Assembly (NCBI GenBank): GCA_005656395.1
Contig: SRSI01000050.1
Location: 620,001-684,000, forward strand
Length of the DNA stretch: 64,000 nt
Direction of reading: 5' to 3'
Source: Strongyloides papillosus
Taxonomy: Eukaryota; Nematoda; Chromadorea; Rhabditida; Strongyloididae
The translations under genes and the position numbers were made by a program. The notes beneath the pieces were generated by a model, which searched no databases, had not been told where the DNA came from, and saw nothing but the letters and a program-made list of their open reading frames with translations. This document shows positions 47,558 to 59,151 of the stretch, one piece after another (the first letter of the stretch is position 1; each line of letters opens with the position of its first letter).

Positions 47558-50500
47558 ATGTTCTTAAAGTTATATTGGTTGGGTGCTGCTTTGGCTTTGA
47601 TGCCACTTCTAATACAGCCTGAACTACTATATCATCGGAGATTCTTTCCTGATTTTCCTGAAAATATCACCGACATAACATTTCCGTTTGATCTAAGCAT
47701 AGCAACCACTTCTGATATTGTGCTAGTGAAGTGTCCTTTTCAAAATTACAAACATAACAGTATAGACGATGATTTTAAACTAGAACTCAAATTAGATAGA
47801 TCACGGATAGCGGAATTAATATTTCAAAATTATACATTGATCTGGACACCATCGATGAGAAATCCATTTAATAAAGTACAACATAATTGTGGAAAATTTT
47901 ACTCCAAATTTGTTAACAGTAGTGATACATACAAATATTGGATTTATAATGTTAATTGGAATTATTCTGTAAACAATGAAATCTCTATGGATACAGCACA
48001 TATGGACGACACACTCAAAATAACTCACTCTAAATGTGGCAATGTACCTGAAAATACATTAATTGTGTCTAAGGATAAAGAACAGGACATAGCAGTAAAA
48101 ATTGATCCAAAGAATATCAATAAACCTTATGTAAATCAAATGTTTTATTATTTTGAAAAGCCTGATGAAAATGATATGGCTTCAATAAAAGTACCTTGCT
48201 TTATATATAAGGGAGTCAAAGGTTGTCCAAAAGTTCGTTTACCTGAATATAGTGATAATCCTATTTCTGATAATGTAAATAAAATAAACATTATTGATTT
48301 AAAAGGACAAGAAAAAATTATAAAAGTGAATCTTAAAGTAAATGAAGATACAGAATTTTATCGTGGTGAGAAAATATCTCTATCAAGAATGAGATATACG
48401 GAAAATGGCACTAAAGTTATTGAAGGTTCTACTATGTTAATAACTTCAAGTTTCATTATCAACGGATTCGACTTAGTGAAGTTGGTATATAATTGTTGGA
48501 CTGCTCAAGGAAACAAAACCGTATCTCAAACATATTACTTTGGGCCAAGTCCTATAAACTATACGCTGGACAAGACTGAAGAAATTTCTCTAAATGATAC
48601 TTCTAAAAAAGTAAATTGCGGCACTACTTATTTGAATGTCGGTTACCTAATAGAAGTTGAATATAATGGAACTCATGCAAACGTTAATGATCTAGAGTCT
48701 ACTGATAGCTTAAGAGGAAAATTTTCTAAAGGAGAAAACTCTATATCTTTTGTAGAAAGCGAAAGTGGTACTACAAAAATAAGCTGTATATATAAGACTT
48801 TGAATGGAAGTATTACAACCACTACAAAGTTTATCAATAAGACTAGGATTGCTTATTTGGACTATTTGAAAACACAAAAAGATTTAAATGAAAAATTAGA
48901 ATTTAATAGAACTTTAACGTTAAAAGAAAATGAAATACAGAAGGAAAAGGAGCGTGTAAATAAAACAATGCATGAAAAAGAAAACTCCGATAGAAAATTG
49001 AAGGAGAGCAATATGTCTTTGTTTCAAAAATTTTCGGACAAAGTTGGAGAGAGAAACGCTTACGTTTTGACTGCTGGATTCATCCTTCTCATCTTAGTTA
49101 TCTTGGCTGTTATTTTCGTAATTCTCTACAAAAAATGGTTGGGCCCGTTCCTTGTAATGCTTAAATACAAGAAAAAGTATCCTAATGTCTATGTCTTCTG
49201 GGATAATCTGACAAGTGAGTCTTTTGATACTTATTGCAAAACTATAAGGGACAAGAAGTATTTAGCTGATAAGGTGCTTAACAGGAAAGTCGTCAAGAAA
49301 ATGGAAGGTGGTGAAGAAGTTGATATAGGCATTAGTGATCTTTTTGATGGAACGTTAGTCAACTGTTATAAAAACATGCCTATGAAGATCAAAGCCCACT
49401 ATATGTACACTGATACAGAGAATAGAAAATATATCCTTTCTGATGTAAGTTTATAAATTTCAATAATATAATTTTATCTTTTTAGGGTCTCACAAAGGAT
49501 ACTCAATCTTCTTTCTGGCAAATGATCTATGAGGAGGATATTGGCACGATAGTTGCCATAATTTATAACAAGAAGACTGAGGACAATGATGACGCTTCAG
49601 AAGATCTATATTGGAAAAAGGATAGAGCTGCATTCAATGATATTGTTGTTACCTGCTCGAATATGATCAAGGTAAATGTCCTCTCGGTTACAGGATACAA
49701 GATATTGTTGGAAAAAAAAGGAGGTCCATCAAAAGAGTTGGAACTATACCACGTTTCTAATTGGAAGGAGAATGATATTCCTCAGACGGATCTTCAATTT
49801 GTCAATGTATATCAAGAAATCTTCAAGAAAGCTCCAAAGAAGAACATTTTGATCCACTCGTCACAAGGAACAGGAGCCCGTGTATACATGCTTACCTATT
49901 TCGCATGTATATACGATGCATTGAAGTCTGATCAAGACATTGATTTTCCTTTTAAAGTTATAAAGAAGATGCGTGAACAACGGTACGGAGGCAATTTGGT
50001 TCCATACGAGTTTGCTTACCTCATAAAAGCACTCGTTTCAACATTCTTCAGAAATGGTATACTGATTGACTTCTCTCAACGTCGTATTGAGTTTAACACT
50101 AGCTATGACGACTTTTTCTACAACTATTTGAAGCGCAAGGACAAGATGGATGCAGAATTGAGGAAATTCTTGGACTTTGTTAACATCGTTGACAAAGGAA
50201 AGATATATGAGTATAGATCTGGTTTCTATATGCTAGGAAGAATGGATCCGACAACACTTCTTAATTATACCAATCGCTTCCATCTTGCAGTCGAAAATCA
50301 TACAACTGGTACTGACAAGAGGAGGTTCCGTTATGGTGATATTCCATGTTTGGACGCTCATGGGATAACTGTTAATGGAAAACCCGAGGCGGACAAGGAC
50401 AGCTTTATTCATGCTAATAAGTTTGAATATACCACTGTCGACAAAAAAACAAGAAAAATGATTTTATGTCAGGTAGGGTTTTAACATTCATATTATTAAT

Positions 50501-51278
50501 ACTTACTTTTTTAGGCACCACTTAGTGAAACAGTTGACGATATGCTTGACATGATCCTAAGATACAAAGTAACTGTTGTTGTTGTCTTAGTCAAGCCTGA
50601 AGAAGCCTCTGATTCTCAAAGAAAATGGGTTCCTTACTTCCCTACACAAACTCACACTCTTGAAACTGCAAACTTTAGCGTTTTAAGAATGAAGATCAAG
50701 GAGTTGGATAAACACTTCATCTCCGAGGTAGAGTATCAACTTAGAAGTAAAAAGGGCCTTCCTGAAATGAACTTTACCATTCTCCACTACCAAGGATGGC
50801 CTGATAAGGGTAAGTTTAGAAACTGAACAATATGTTTATTAATTCTTTTCTTTTAGGTATCCCATCCGAACACAAGAGTATCTACTCACTCTATAAGAGA
50901 ATCGTCAGTCTACGTACTGATGATTATGTAGCTATTCATTGTAGTGCAGGGATTGGAAGGACTGGAACCCTGGCACTAATAATGTATCTCATTGATACAA
51001 TCAACTATTTCCCGACCTTCGATCCAGTTGAAAGATTGAAGTGTCTAAGGGAACATAGGTATCTAGCTGTACAGAAGTACAATCAATTTGTTTTTGCTCT
51101 TGTGGTCGTCTTCGAGCATTACAAGAAACAAATTGATGATATGGACGCCGATGCCTATGACAAATTTTTAGAAGTAGCTGAAAACCTCTATAAAAAGGAG
51201 AAAGAAATTGAAGATAAGGCCAAGAAAGCATTGGAGGAGAAACGTAAAAAAAAAGATGAGAATAAACGTAAAAAATAG
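47558..51278 (+). CDS. Receptor-type protein tyrosine phosphatase with dead first and intact second PTP domain (1196 aa)
   Basis: Four exons, 47558..49444, 49486..50472, 50515..50809 and 50857..51278, with introns of 41, 42 and 47 nt in consistent phase. Signal peptide 1-20; ectodomain to about 430 shared with the gene at 43498; a Lys/Glu-rich coiled-coil stalk at 430-495; transmembrane segment about 501-524. PTP domain 1 (about 540-800) has HSSQGTGAR at 753-761 in place of HCSxGxGRT, so the nucleophilic Cys is Ser, and its WPD loop reads NWKENDIP. Domain 2 has an intact WPD loop (HYQGWPDKGIP) and HCSAGIGRTG at about 1084-1093. This reverses the usual receptor PTP order, in which the membrane-proximal domain is the active one. 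A very basic/acidic tail (KKEKEIEDKAKKALEEKRKK) ends the protein. Confidence 0.9.
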
Positions 51279-52226
51279 ATTGTATGTTAATTATATTGTA
51301 AAATTAAATTGCTTTAATTAGATAAAGATATGTATAAGTTAGTTTACAAATAAACTATTACTTTAAGTTAATTTCTTTTATTTTTTGAATATATGAAGGT
51401 TTTTCTTAAACATCTTTTTGAAACAATGTTTTTCAAATGTTAGTAGAACTTTCTATGCGTATTATTGCACATAATTATCAAATCTTTGTAATATTCATTG
51501 GAGGTCATAAATTAGCATCCAATTCGATTAGTATCTGATTTCAAGAATGGAACACAACCCTTCTATAACACCATTCATTACTTTATCAAAATCAAACAAT
51601 GTTAAGCATATAAAATACAAATCATATGCAAAATTTAAACTAATTTATCATCACCAAAGTTGTCATAGCCTTTGTCTTGTTTATTAACCTTCCAGAGCAT
51701 TCTACTTAAATTTTTTTATAAAAATTACCACAAAACATTGGTATATAGTTTGGTCAACTTCGACAAAAAATTTTAAAACCTAGCTTGCCCTTTCAGCAAG
51801 AAAAACACACATCTCTTGACTGTCTATTCATAAAAATCTGTTAATTTTTAAAAGAATTATAATGAAGAAAAATTAATTTTTTATTATTGAATATTCAACA
51901 TCTAAGAATTATATTCGTCAAGACAAGGTAAAATTCTTCCAAACAATTATCAACCATATACTTGGATATTTTTATTGTTCTGAAGTCATGGTTAAAGATT
52001 TCTTCACGTATAAACATCTGTAATTAAAAGTATCTCTATTTCATGAAAAATCATTTAAACTGCATTGAACAAAAAATAAAAACAATAATCAGAATATTAA
52101 TTTTACTGTTAAAAATTTTTAATATATTATGGATGTTTTTTACAGGCACGTAGATAGATATACTTTAAATAATGTTACTATCAATATAATCTACAATTAT
52201 TATTTAATTTAATATGATTTATTAGT
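51279..52226. other. Intergenic between convergent PTP genes, with dispersed repeat copy C
   Basis: At 51660-51880 the segment resembles 45560-45940: an AGCCTT.GTC.TG start, a TTTTT(T/C)TATAAAAA block, then ACACATCTCTTGACTGTCTATTCATAAAAA. It is the third occurrence of this relic/repeat around the receptor-like genes, which suggests that a further duplicated unit once lay here. The rest is AT-rich 3' flank of the two convergent genes. Confidence 0.5.
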
Positions 52227-53423
52227 TTAATCGACTGGGATATTAAGAGTCTTCAAATGCATTTCATAATCTTGGATAAATTTCTGCAAATCTCCTGTCC
52301 TTATATTTTTTGATAAACAATAGTCAGCAAGTACTTTGAAAATAAAAAGATATTGTATGTCGGTTTGGACTGATTGAGGTCGTTGGGATCTTAGTGTTTT
52401 TACAACCTCATATACCGTGAATGATTGTTTCGCAAGAATTTTCGTCATTAAAATATGGAGGGCTGTCACAGTACCAGTTCTTCCTATACCAGCACTGCAG
52501 TGTATTATTATCCCTCCTTTGTACGTTTGGAGTTTTCTGAGAAGTTTCAAAATTGAAGTCGAATTCTTGGGTACAAAGCGATCAGGCCAATCAATCCAAT
52601 TTATGATCTCTATTGCTGTGTTGGTCTTTGATAGTTCTTCAATAACCTGCAATCTGATAAGGGCATACGAGGGATCCGATTGTTCTGTGTCCAGATGTTT
52701 TACAATAACATTACCAAATTGAAGTGTCTGGCCTACACTTACTGGCCAATATTGGAAACATCTTGGTTTGTTATTTTCCATTATTTGACACAACTTTGTT
52801 ATTGAAATAATTTTTTCTTGTACTATCATCCTCCAAAACTCAACTACAGTTGATTCCATGGGTGCTTGGCAACAGATTATCTTATCAGAAGGGATTTTGT
52901 TACAAACATAATTTGCATGTATGTAGTCACCTTCTCCATATAGTACAACTCGTGTTTGATCTAAAATAAAAAGATGATAATATTTATTTTATTATTCCAA
53001 AATTTGAAAAATTAAAGAATCTAACTTACCACAACAAACAATATCTTTGAATCTATTTTTAGTCATGTTCTGTTCAAAAGCCACTTTCGTATGCTCAGGA
53101 AATACCATTGACTTTAGGTCCGAATATTCCTTGTATATCTGTTGAATTGTATACTTTGATAAGCTATTAATGAATTCCCTCAAAATCGCTCCTTCTGTTT
53201 TTATACATACTGCCTGCGTACTTTTCTCCTTTTGTAAGGTATCACTACCACCTTGGTCCTGTGTTGTCATATCCAAACAAGCAATCTTTTTGTCAGTTGT
53301 CTTTTCCATATCGATATCATCAACAGTTGCTCCATTGATACATGTATTATCTTCTGTACGATTCTTAGTTTTTCTTCCTGGACGTTTTCGTCCCCCTGGC
53401 TTTCGTTTATTATTACGGATCAT
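52227..53423 (-). CDS. Non-receptor protein tyrosine phosphatase, nematode type (375 aa)
   Basis: Two exons, complement(52227..52960, 53030..53423), with a 69-nt intron (phase 1). A 40-residue basic N-terminus (NNKRKPGGRKRPGRKTKNR) is followed by the PTP domain: NRFKDIVCCDQTRVVLYGEG, DYIHANYV (substrate loop), ICCQAPMESTVVEFWRMI, WPD loop NWIDWPDRFVP at about 252-262, active site HCSAGIGRTG at about 285-294 and the RPQSVQTDIQY Q-loop at the end. All catalytic residues are present. Small PTPs of this form are strongly expanded in nematodes and many are expressed in the male germ line, so sperm signalling is a reasonable guess. It is not closely similar to the phosphatase domains of the adjacent receptor. 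Confidence 0.9.
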
Positions 53424-53564
53424 TGCAATAAAATAACAGACTGTATATAATTTTGACCATTTTATAATTAATAAATATTATAATTTTTTATTTATTTGAA
53501 TTTAGTGAAATTTTTACTATAAATATACATACGAAATATAGTAATTTTGCTGATTATAAATATA
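53424..53564. promoter_or_regulatory. 141-bp bidirectional promoter region
   Basis: Only 141 bp separate the start codons of the minus-strand PTP (53423) and the plus-strand hydrolase (53565). Both promoters and 5' UTRs must lie here or overlap, so the two genes may be co-regulated. The sequence is AT-rich without an obvious TATA pair. Confidence 0.5.
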
Positions 53565-55335
53565 ATGAAAAATGTGACTCAAGGTACAAATTCAAGGACT
53601 AAAAACAATAATAACATGTCCAATCACAAGGTGAAGGATGAGAGTAACTCAAGTGCAACCAATAATGATGCTAAATTATCTCAGAACGGTACTGAAAATG
53701 TGTCACAAAATCAACTTTCGGGAGGAAAAGCTGGTAAAAGTTCAAATATCATGAATATCTCTGGTAGTGGGTCAAAGTTGGATGAGCATTATAAGAAAAA
53801 ACGTTTATTTAGGAGAATAAAAAAAACTCAAGAAGAACCAGCTAATCATAAAAATGGAAGAAAGGTTGTTTTTAAGAAGAGTGATAGAAAATTAGTAAAA
53901 TTGAAATTTTGTGGTGGTGATGGGAAAGAGGAGCGTTTTAAATATATTTTGGTTGATGAGGATATCAAAGAAGATTTCAAAATAACGGAGAATGAGCTAT
54001 ATTTGTTTTGTGATAACACGGATTATGCAAATGTTGACTATAAAAAGTATGAAATGCCTTTTTTTCTTGAAAAAGAAGAAAAATACAGCATATACTATAA
54101 TTCTTTACCAATAAGACCAATAAAAGTACAAGGACGCCAATTAAATTTCTATAAAGCCATACAAGGATTGAAAAATCAAAAATATTCAATTGAATGTACC
54201 TGTAAAACAAATCCAAATCCACTCGTCAAAAGAATTGAAAAAAAATCTCGCGGTATATACAACAATGGCAAAAACATATTTCAAGTTCTGTTTAAAAAAT
54301 CAACAGGAAAGACATTCGTTGAACGGTGTGCATTCTGGCCAGGGAAACCTGAATATTTCTTCTACCAAACAAGTGAGATGACAGGAAAAAGTTACCAGGA
54401 GCAGATTGATAAACAAATAATTTACACAAAAGGTTATGGTCTTACCCCTGAAGAGTTAAATGTAAAAATGAATCCAAAAAATTTGAATATAACTAATAAG
54501 GTCCTCCTAGCAACACCAGAATGTGCGGAACAAGGAAATTTTTTGTTTGGATTTAATCATCGATGCTTTTTTTTCACTGACCCAGTTGAATTTTTCTTTC
54601 TTAAATGTCCAAATGATGATGTAGGTTTTTAATTAGGATTATAATTATTTAATTTAGATAATTGCATGTGCATATACAGAATTGAAAAGGCAACCAAAAT
54701 ATACATTTATATATTCACATCCAAATGCTATGGATTTGTCAGATTCTGTATGTGGCTTTCCGAATATATCTGATTTAGCTCGTTTTTTAGAGGTAAATTT
54801 TATGACATATGATTACTCGGGATATGGTATTAGTAATGGAAAGCCCTCGGAAGAGGTTCTGAAAGAAAATTTAAGAACTGTTATAGAGTACATTAACAAG
54901 AAAAAGAAAGTTCCAATTGATAGAATTGTCTTATTTGGTTACTCAATTGGAGCATCATTATCAGCAATCATCGCAACGGAATACCCCAATTTGGCAGGTT
55001 TAATCTTATTTGGTGCACCAGCATCACTGAGTGCCGTTGTAAAATACCAACTATTTAACTCAAATATTAATGTAGATGATGATGTCTGTGGGGATTCTTT
55101 TAATACCGTTAAAGCAATAGCTAACGTGGATGTACCAACATTAATAGTTCAATCAAAAATTGATAAGATGGTTCCTCATTCGAATGGATTTGCCATATAT
55201 AAAAAAGCCAAAAACCCATTACCACCCTATTTATTATCTGATATAAAACATAATTATATGGATACATCAGCTAAAGCGCTCCTAAAAGTAAAAGAATTCA
55301 TTCAATATACTTTAAAACAAGATCCTTTAAAATAA
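53565..55335 (+). CDS. Alpha/beta hydrolase of ABHD17/FAM108 type with long N-terminal extension (577 aa)
   Basis: Exons 53565..54620 and 54658..55335, 37-nt intron (GTAGGT..TTTAG, phase 0). The C-terminal 225 residues match ABHD17 (protein depalmitoylases): FIYSHPNAMDLS, DYSGYGISNGKPSEE, VLFGYSIGAS with Ser at about 448, QSKIDKMVPHSNG with Asp at about 521, and KHNYMD with His at about 550, so the catalytic triad is complete. Canonical family proteins have only a short Cys-rich N-terminus for palmitoylation; this one instead has about 350 residues, first Asn/Ser/Lys-rich and disordered, then a region (residues about 75-350) of globular composition with no family I recognise. The conserved family segment before the hydrolase domain (around AFWPGKPEY) is still visible. 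Start chosen at the first ATG in frame. Confidence 0.8.
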
Positions 55336-57533
55336 ATATGATTGATTATATATTTAATAATTCTAAGAATCAATTAACAACAATAATAACAATAATTCAT
55401 TTCCTCTATGATTTTGTATACACCAATAAAATTTTTTATCAATACCAAATTTGTTTGTTAAAAGTCACTGAAAAAATATAGTTAGGTTTTATACACAAAA
55501 TAAATAAGAGTTGAAGAAAAATTATTTATAGTTATATATCTTTTAATATCTCTTGAGAAAACTTTAGAAAGAAAAATTGTACTTATTAGTTTTTATTACA
55601 TAATGACGGAGGGGTGAAAAAACGAAAGCAAAAGATATAATAAGATTATTCTTTAATTATTCTATATTTACTAATTTTTTAAAAACATTCTTCTTTTTTT
55701 TATTTAAAGATTTGGCTATATTTTTTTAAAGTTGGAAGTTACTGCGCATTACTTAATTCTTTCAAAACATCTATTTATGTCTCAAATAAATAACCATTCT
55801 CGGGAGAAATAAATTTTTACTTCTTTTTGTTATTTTTTATAGGATAAAGTATAGAATCGACGAATTTATAATTTTATGATTGTAAAAATATTAAATATGT
55901 ATGAAAATAATGATCTTTTACATATTTTTTTCAGCGATATAATCATTATTGTATAAAAAAGTGTTTATCGTTTTAAAGATCGCCATAATTTTTAGCATGA
56001 AAAAATGGGGATTATTATATGTACAGTGGACCCAATAATATTTCTTATATATAGTAAACTTTGTTTTAATGTGTCCATTTTTATATTCTTATGTTTTAAA
56101 CATTATTATTTGATCACATTAAACTTTTTTTAAATTACTCGCATTTGTTTTAATTGTTAGTAGGAAATCTCATTATAATATACATTTTTTATCAATGTTT
56201 TCTGAATAATCTTTTAACTTCAACATAAAATGTAAGTATTTTTCTAATTTAATAATTTCCATGAACTTTAAAATTAAAAACAACATCTTACTCCTTAGCT
56301 AATCATTCTGATAAAGCAAAAACATTTTAATATAATAAATCATCAATTGGCATTGCATAATCGTGAAAGAACATCCAAACAAATTTCATTTTAAATTTAT
56401 ATTTTCAAATCACATATCTTAATTTGTAGTACTTTTATGTTATCATAAAAATTCTTTCTTCCTATATAATTTACACTGTTTTAAATTTATTTATTTATTC
56501 TTATTCTTTTTCAATTGTCTCTTTGATAATTTTAAGATTATTTTTATGTTAGAACATCAAGAAATGAGTATTTAACAAAAATATCATCTACTATACTATC
56601 TATAACAATGTCTTCCTTTTAAACATATCAGTAACTATATAAATATATGAAGACAACTAAATAAAATAGTGCCATTTTATTTTGTACTGATGTAGTCAAT
56701 CATAAAAACTATTGAATCTACATCCATGCTATACAATTTTATAAATAATACAATGCTGATAAAGATGGTGTATGTAAATTATATGAAAGGCAGATTAAAT
56801 ATGGTAGAATTGAAAAAAGGCAAGTCAAAAATCTTTTTGACTAATCGCTTTCCCTCATATAAAAAGATATATATCGCATCTTTGATATGCGCGAGTCTAT
56901 CTTCAGTTAGAACAATAACTTAAACATGGTAAAGTAGTAAGATTTGAGCTTGACAAAGTAAAAAGTTAACTAATAAAATAAAAATATATATATGTATAAA
57001 TATTCATGTATTTAAAATTTGAGATTGTGTTTTTATTTTGATATGATGTTCAGTGTAAATTTTAAAATTAATCTTAAGAGGATTAATGATAAATTATTAT
57101 CCTAAAAACAGTAAAAATACTATATCGTGAGTGTTAAATTTATAATATCTAATTTATAAAAACAATTTTTAATAATTTATCTACTTTTTTATCTCTAATT
57201 TTCATTTACATTTTATCACTTTCATTTAAATTACCCCAACTCATATAATTTATCCTGCCATTTTAGGTATTTTCCAGGAAAAACTAAATAATATTATTTT
57301 TCTTTTAACATATATTCTACAAACATTCATATCTCATTAAAAGTTGCTAACAACAAGCAACAAACCTTTTTTTTTACTGCCAACTTAATTTGTACTTTGG
57401 TCAATGTCTACATAAAAATAATTTCCTATATAATAAAAAAATACTTATGACAAATCTGTCTTTCATATGGTATATTACAAAAGAAAATTATCTACAAATA
57501 ATTCGATAGAATTACCTTCACAATTACTGTAAC
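55336..57533. other. AT-rich intergenic DNA
   Basis: About 2.2 kb without a recognised gene. An ORF at 56726-56923 has a GC-richer core (56810-56910) but no family signature, and neither strand folds into an RNA I know. The right end should hold the promoter of the potassium channel gene. Confidence 0.5.
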
Positions 57534-58808
57534 ATGGGTCGAAGACATAGAAGATCCAAAGTTACAAGAGTTGTAAATCTTGTCAAACGAATAATTGCCT
57601 TTTTCTTTTCACATGTTGGCTTATGTGCATTAGTATGTTTTAAAATATACTTTCATAATATATTACTTTATCATTAATATTCAGGTTATAGGATATGCAT
57701 TGTTAGGAGCTGTCGTATTCCGGGCAGTGGAGGGACCTCATGAACAATTCGTTCAATCAGAAATTCAAATTGCAAGGCAACGTGCCGTAGATATAACATG
57801 GAATGCAACATTTAGAGTAAATAAATTAAATAAAAGTCAGTGGCAACGTGTAGTTTTTTCACAAGTTAAAAAATTTCAAAAAAGAACAATGTGGGCTATC
57901 AGGAAGGGATATGATGGGAAGGAATATGGTGTCTCTGCCCAATGGACTTTTACAGGGGCTTTCCTTTACTCTTTAACTGTTATCACTACTATTGGTTATG
58001 GGAACACTTCTGCAAAAACATATTTTGGCAAAACATTAACAATCCTTTTTGCCATTATTGGAATTCCATTGATGCTTTTGTTTTTAACAAATATTGGTGA
58101 TGTGATGGCAAAAATTTTCAGGTTTTTATATGCACGAAGCATACGATTTAAATATAATGTAATATTATGGCATAAGAAAAGACAAGCTGCTAAGATACGA
58201 AAAGCAAATTCTCTTGTGGCTAAATTAGCCAGAGCTCAAACAATGCGACAATGTATGTTTATTGTAAACATTTATTTATATTGATATTTTATTAAAAAAT
58301 ATTTATAGACAATGGGAATTTACGTGGCATGGTACGAGATGATACATCCCTTGATTCAATGGGTTTTGGGGTAACCAATGCTTCTGATGTTCGGGAGATG
58401 TTAGTGGCCAGAGCACACCTTGACCAATTAGAAGTTAAAGAAAGTGTGGAAGCTCAATTACAAAGAATATCTGTTCCATTATTTTTAGTATTATTAACAA
58501 TGCTAGCATATCTTATAGCTGGTGCAATTTTATTTTGCCTTTGGGAAGGATGGACTTTTTTGGATGCTTTTTATTTTGCATACATAAGTCTTACTACAAT
58601 AGGTTTTGGTGATCTTTTTCCAGGAGCATCAGTTGGAAATGACAAAGATGCTCAGAAAAAATTAGTTATAACGAGTGTGTATTTGTTATTTGGTATGGCT
58701 CTACTTGCTATGTGTTTTAATTTAGCTCAAGAAGAAGTTGTTAACAAAGTTGCATGGATAACAAGCAAGTTTAGGTCAAAAGAAGAGGATGAAGAAGAGT
58801 ATGAGTAA
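57534..58808 (+). CDS. Two-pore-domain (TWK/K2P) potassium channel (388 aa)
   Basis: Exons 57534..57632, 57685..58252 and 58309..58808; introns 52 and 56 nt, phases 0 and 1. After a basic N-terminus the first transmembrane helix spans the exon 1/2 junction (FFSHVGLCALVIGYALLGAVVF). Pore 1 carries the selectivity filter TIGYG at about 135-139, pore 2 TIGFG at about 319-323, each followed by a transmembrane helix (TILFAIIGIPLMLLFLTNIG and VYLLFGMALLAMCFNLAQEE). The extracellular cap between TM1 and P1 has an N-glycosylation site. The family sets background K+ leak and resting potential; C. elegans has more than 40 TWK members in muscle and neurons. Cytosolic ends are short, so it is a compact member. 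Start chosen because the ATG gives a typical pre-TM1 sequence. Confidence 0.9.
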
Positions 58809-59151
58809 TTAATGGGAAAAAAATCAGTCTGGTTCCGGTTTTTTTTATATGTTAATCATTTATCAAATCAGGAGAGAAATTGTGCTAATTTCTTTACGAC
58901 TTTATTCTTCTTGTTTTCTTATGATAATGTAAATATTTATCATCTATAATTTATTTGAAATATACTAACGAAATAAAATATATTATAGCTTTAATACTGA
59001 AATAATTAAAAAAAGTACTTCAAATAGTTACAATTATTTATTTGTTAAAATGAAGTGATTAGACAATGAAAAAAGATTAAAGACGACTAAATTTGTTTGT
59101 CGTCACAATGCGAGACAATATTAAAAAATAAATAAAAAAATGAATTCAAAA
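58809..59151. other. Short convergent intergenic region
   Basis: The K2P channel (plus) and topoisomerase II (minus) genes converge with 343 bp between their stop codons. The gap contains AATAAA near 58972 for the channel and mostly A/T runs; no gene seen. Confidence 0.6.

Noticed and set aside
43498..51278. The two receptor-like genes as alternative isoforms of one gene
   Set aside because: Each has its own start codon, signal peptide and duplicated 1.3-kb upstream region, and the ectodomains differ at many residues, so they are paralogues.
56726..56923. 65-codon ORF with GC-richer core, considered as small gene or snRNA
   Set aside because: No family motif, and the sequence does not match U1-U6 or spliced-leader RNA features that I could recall.
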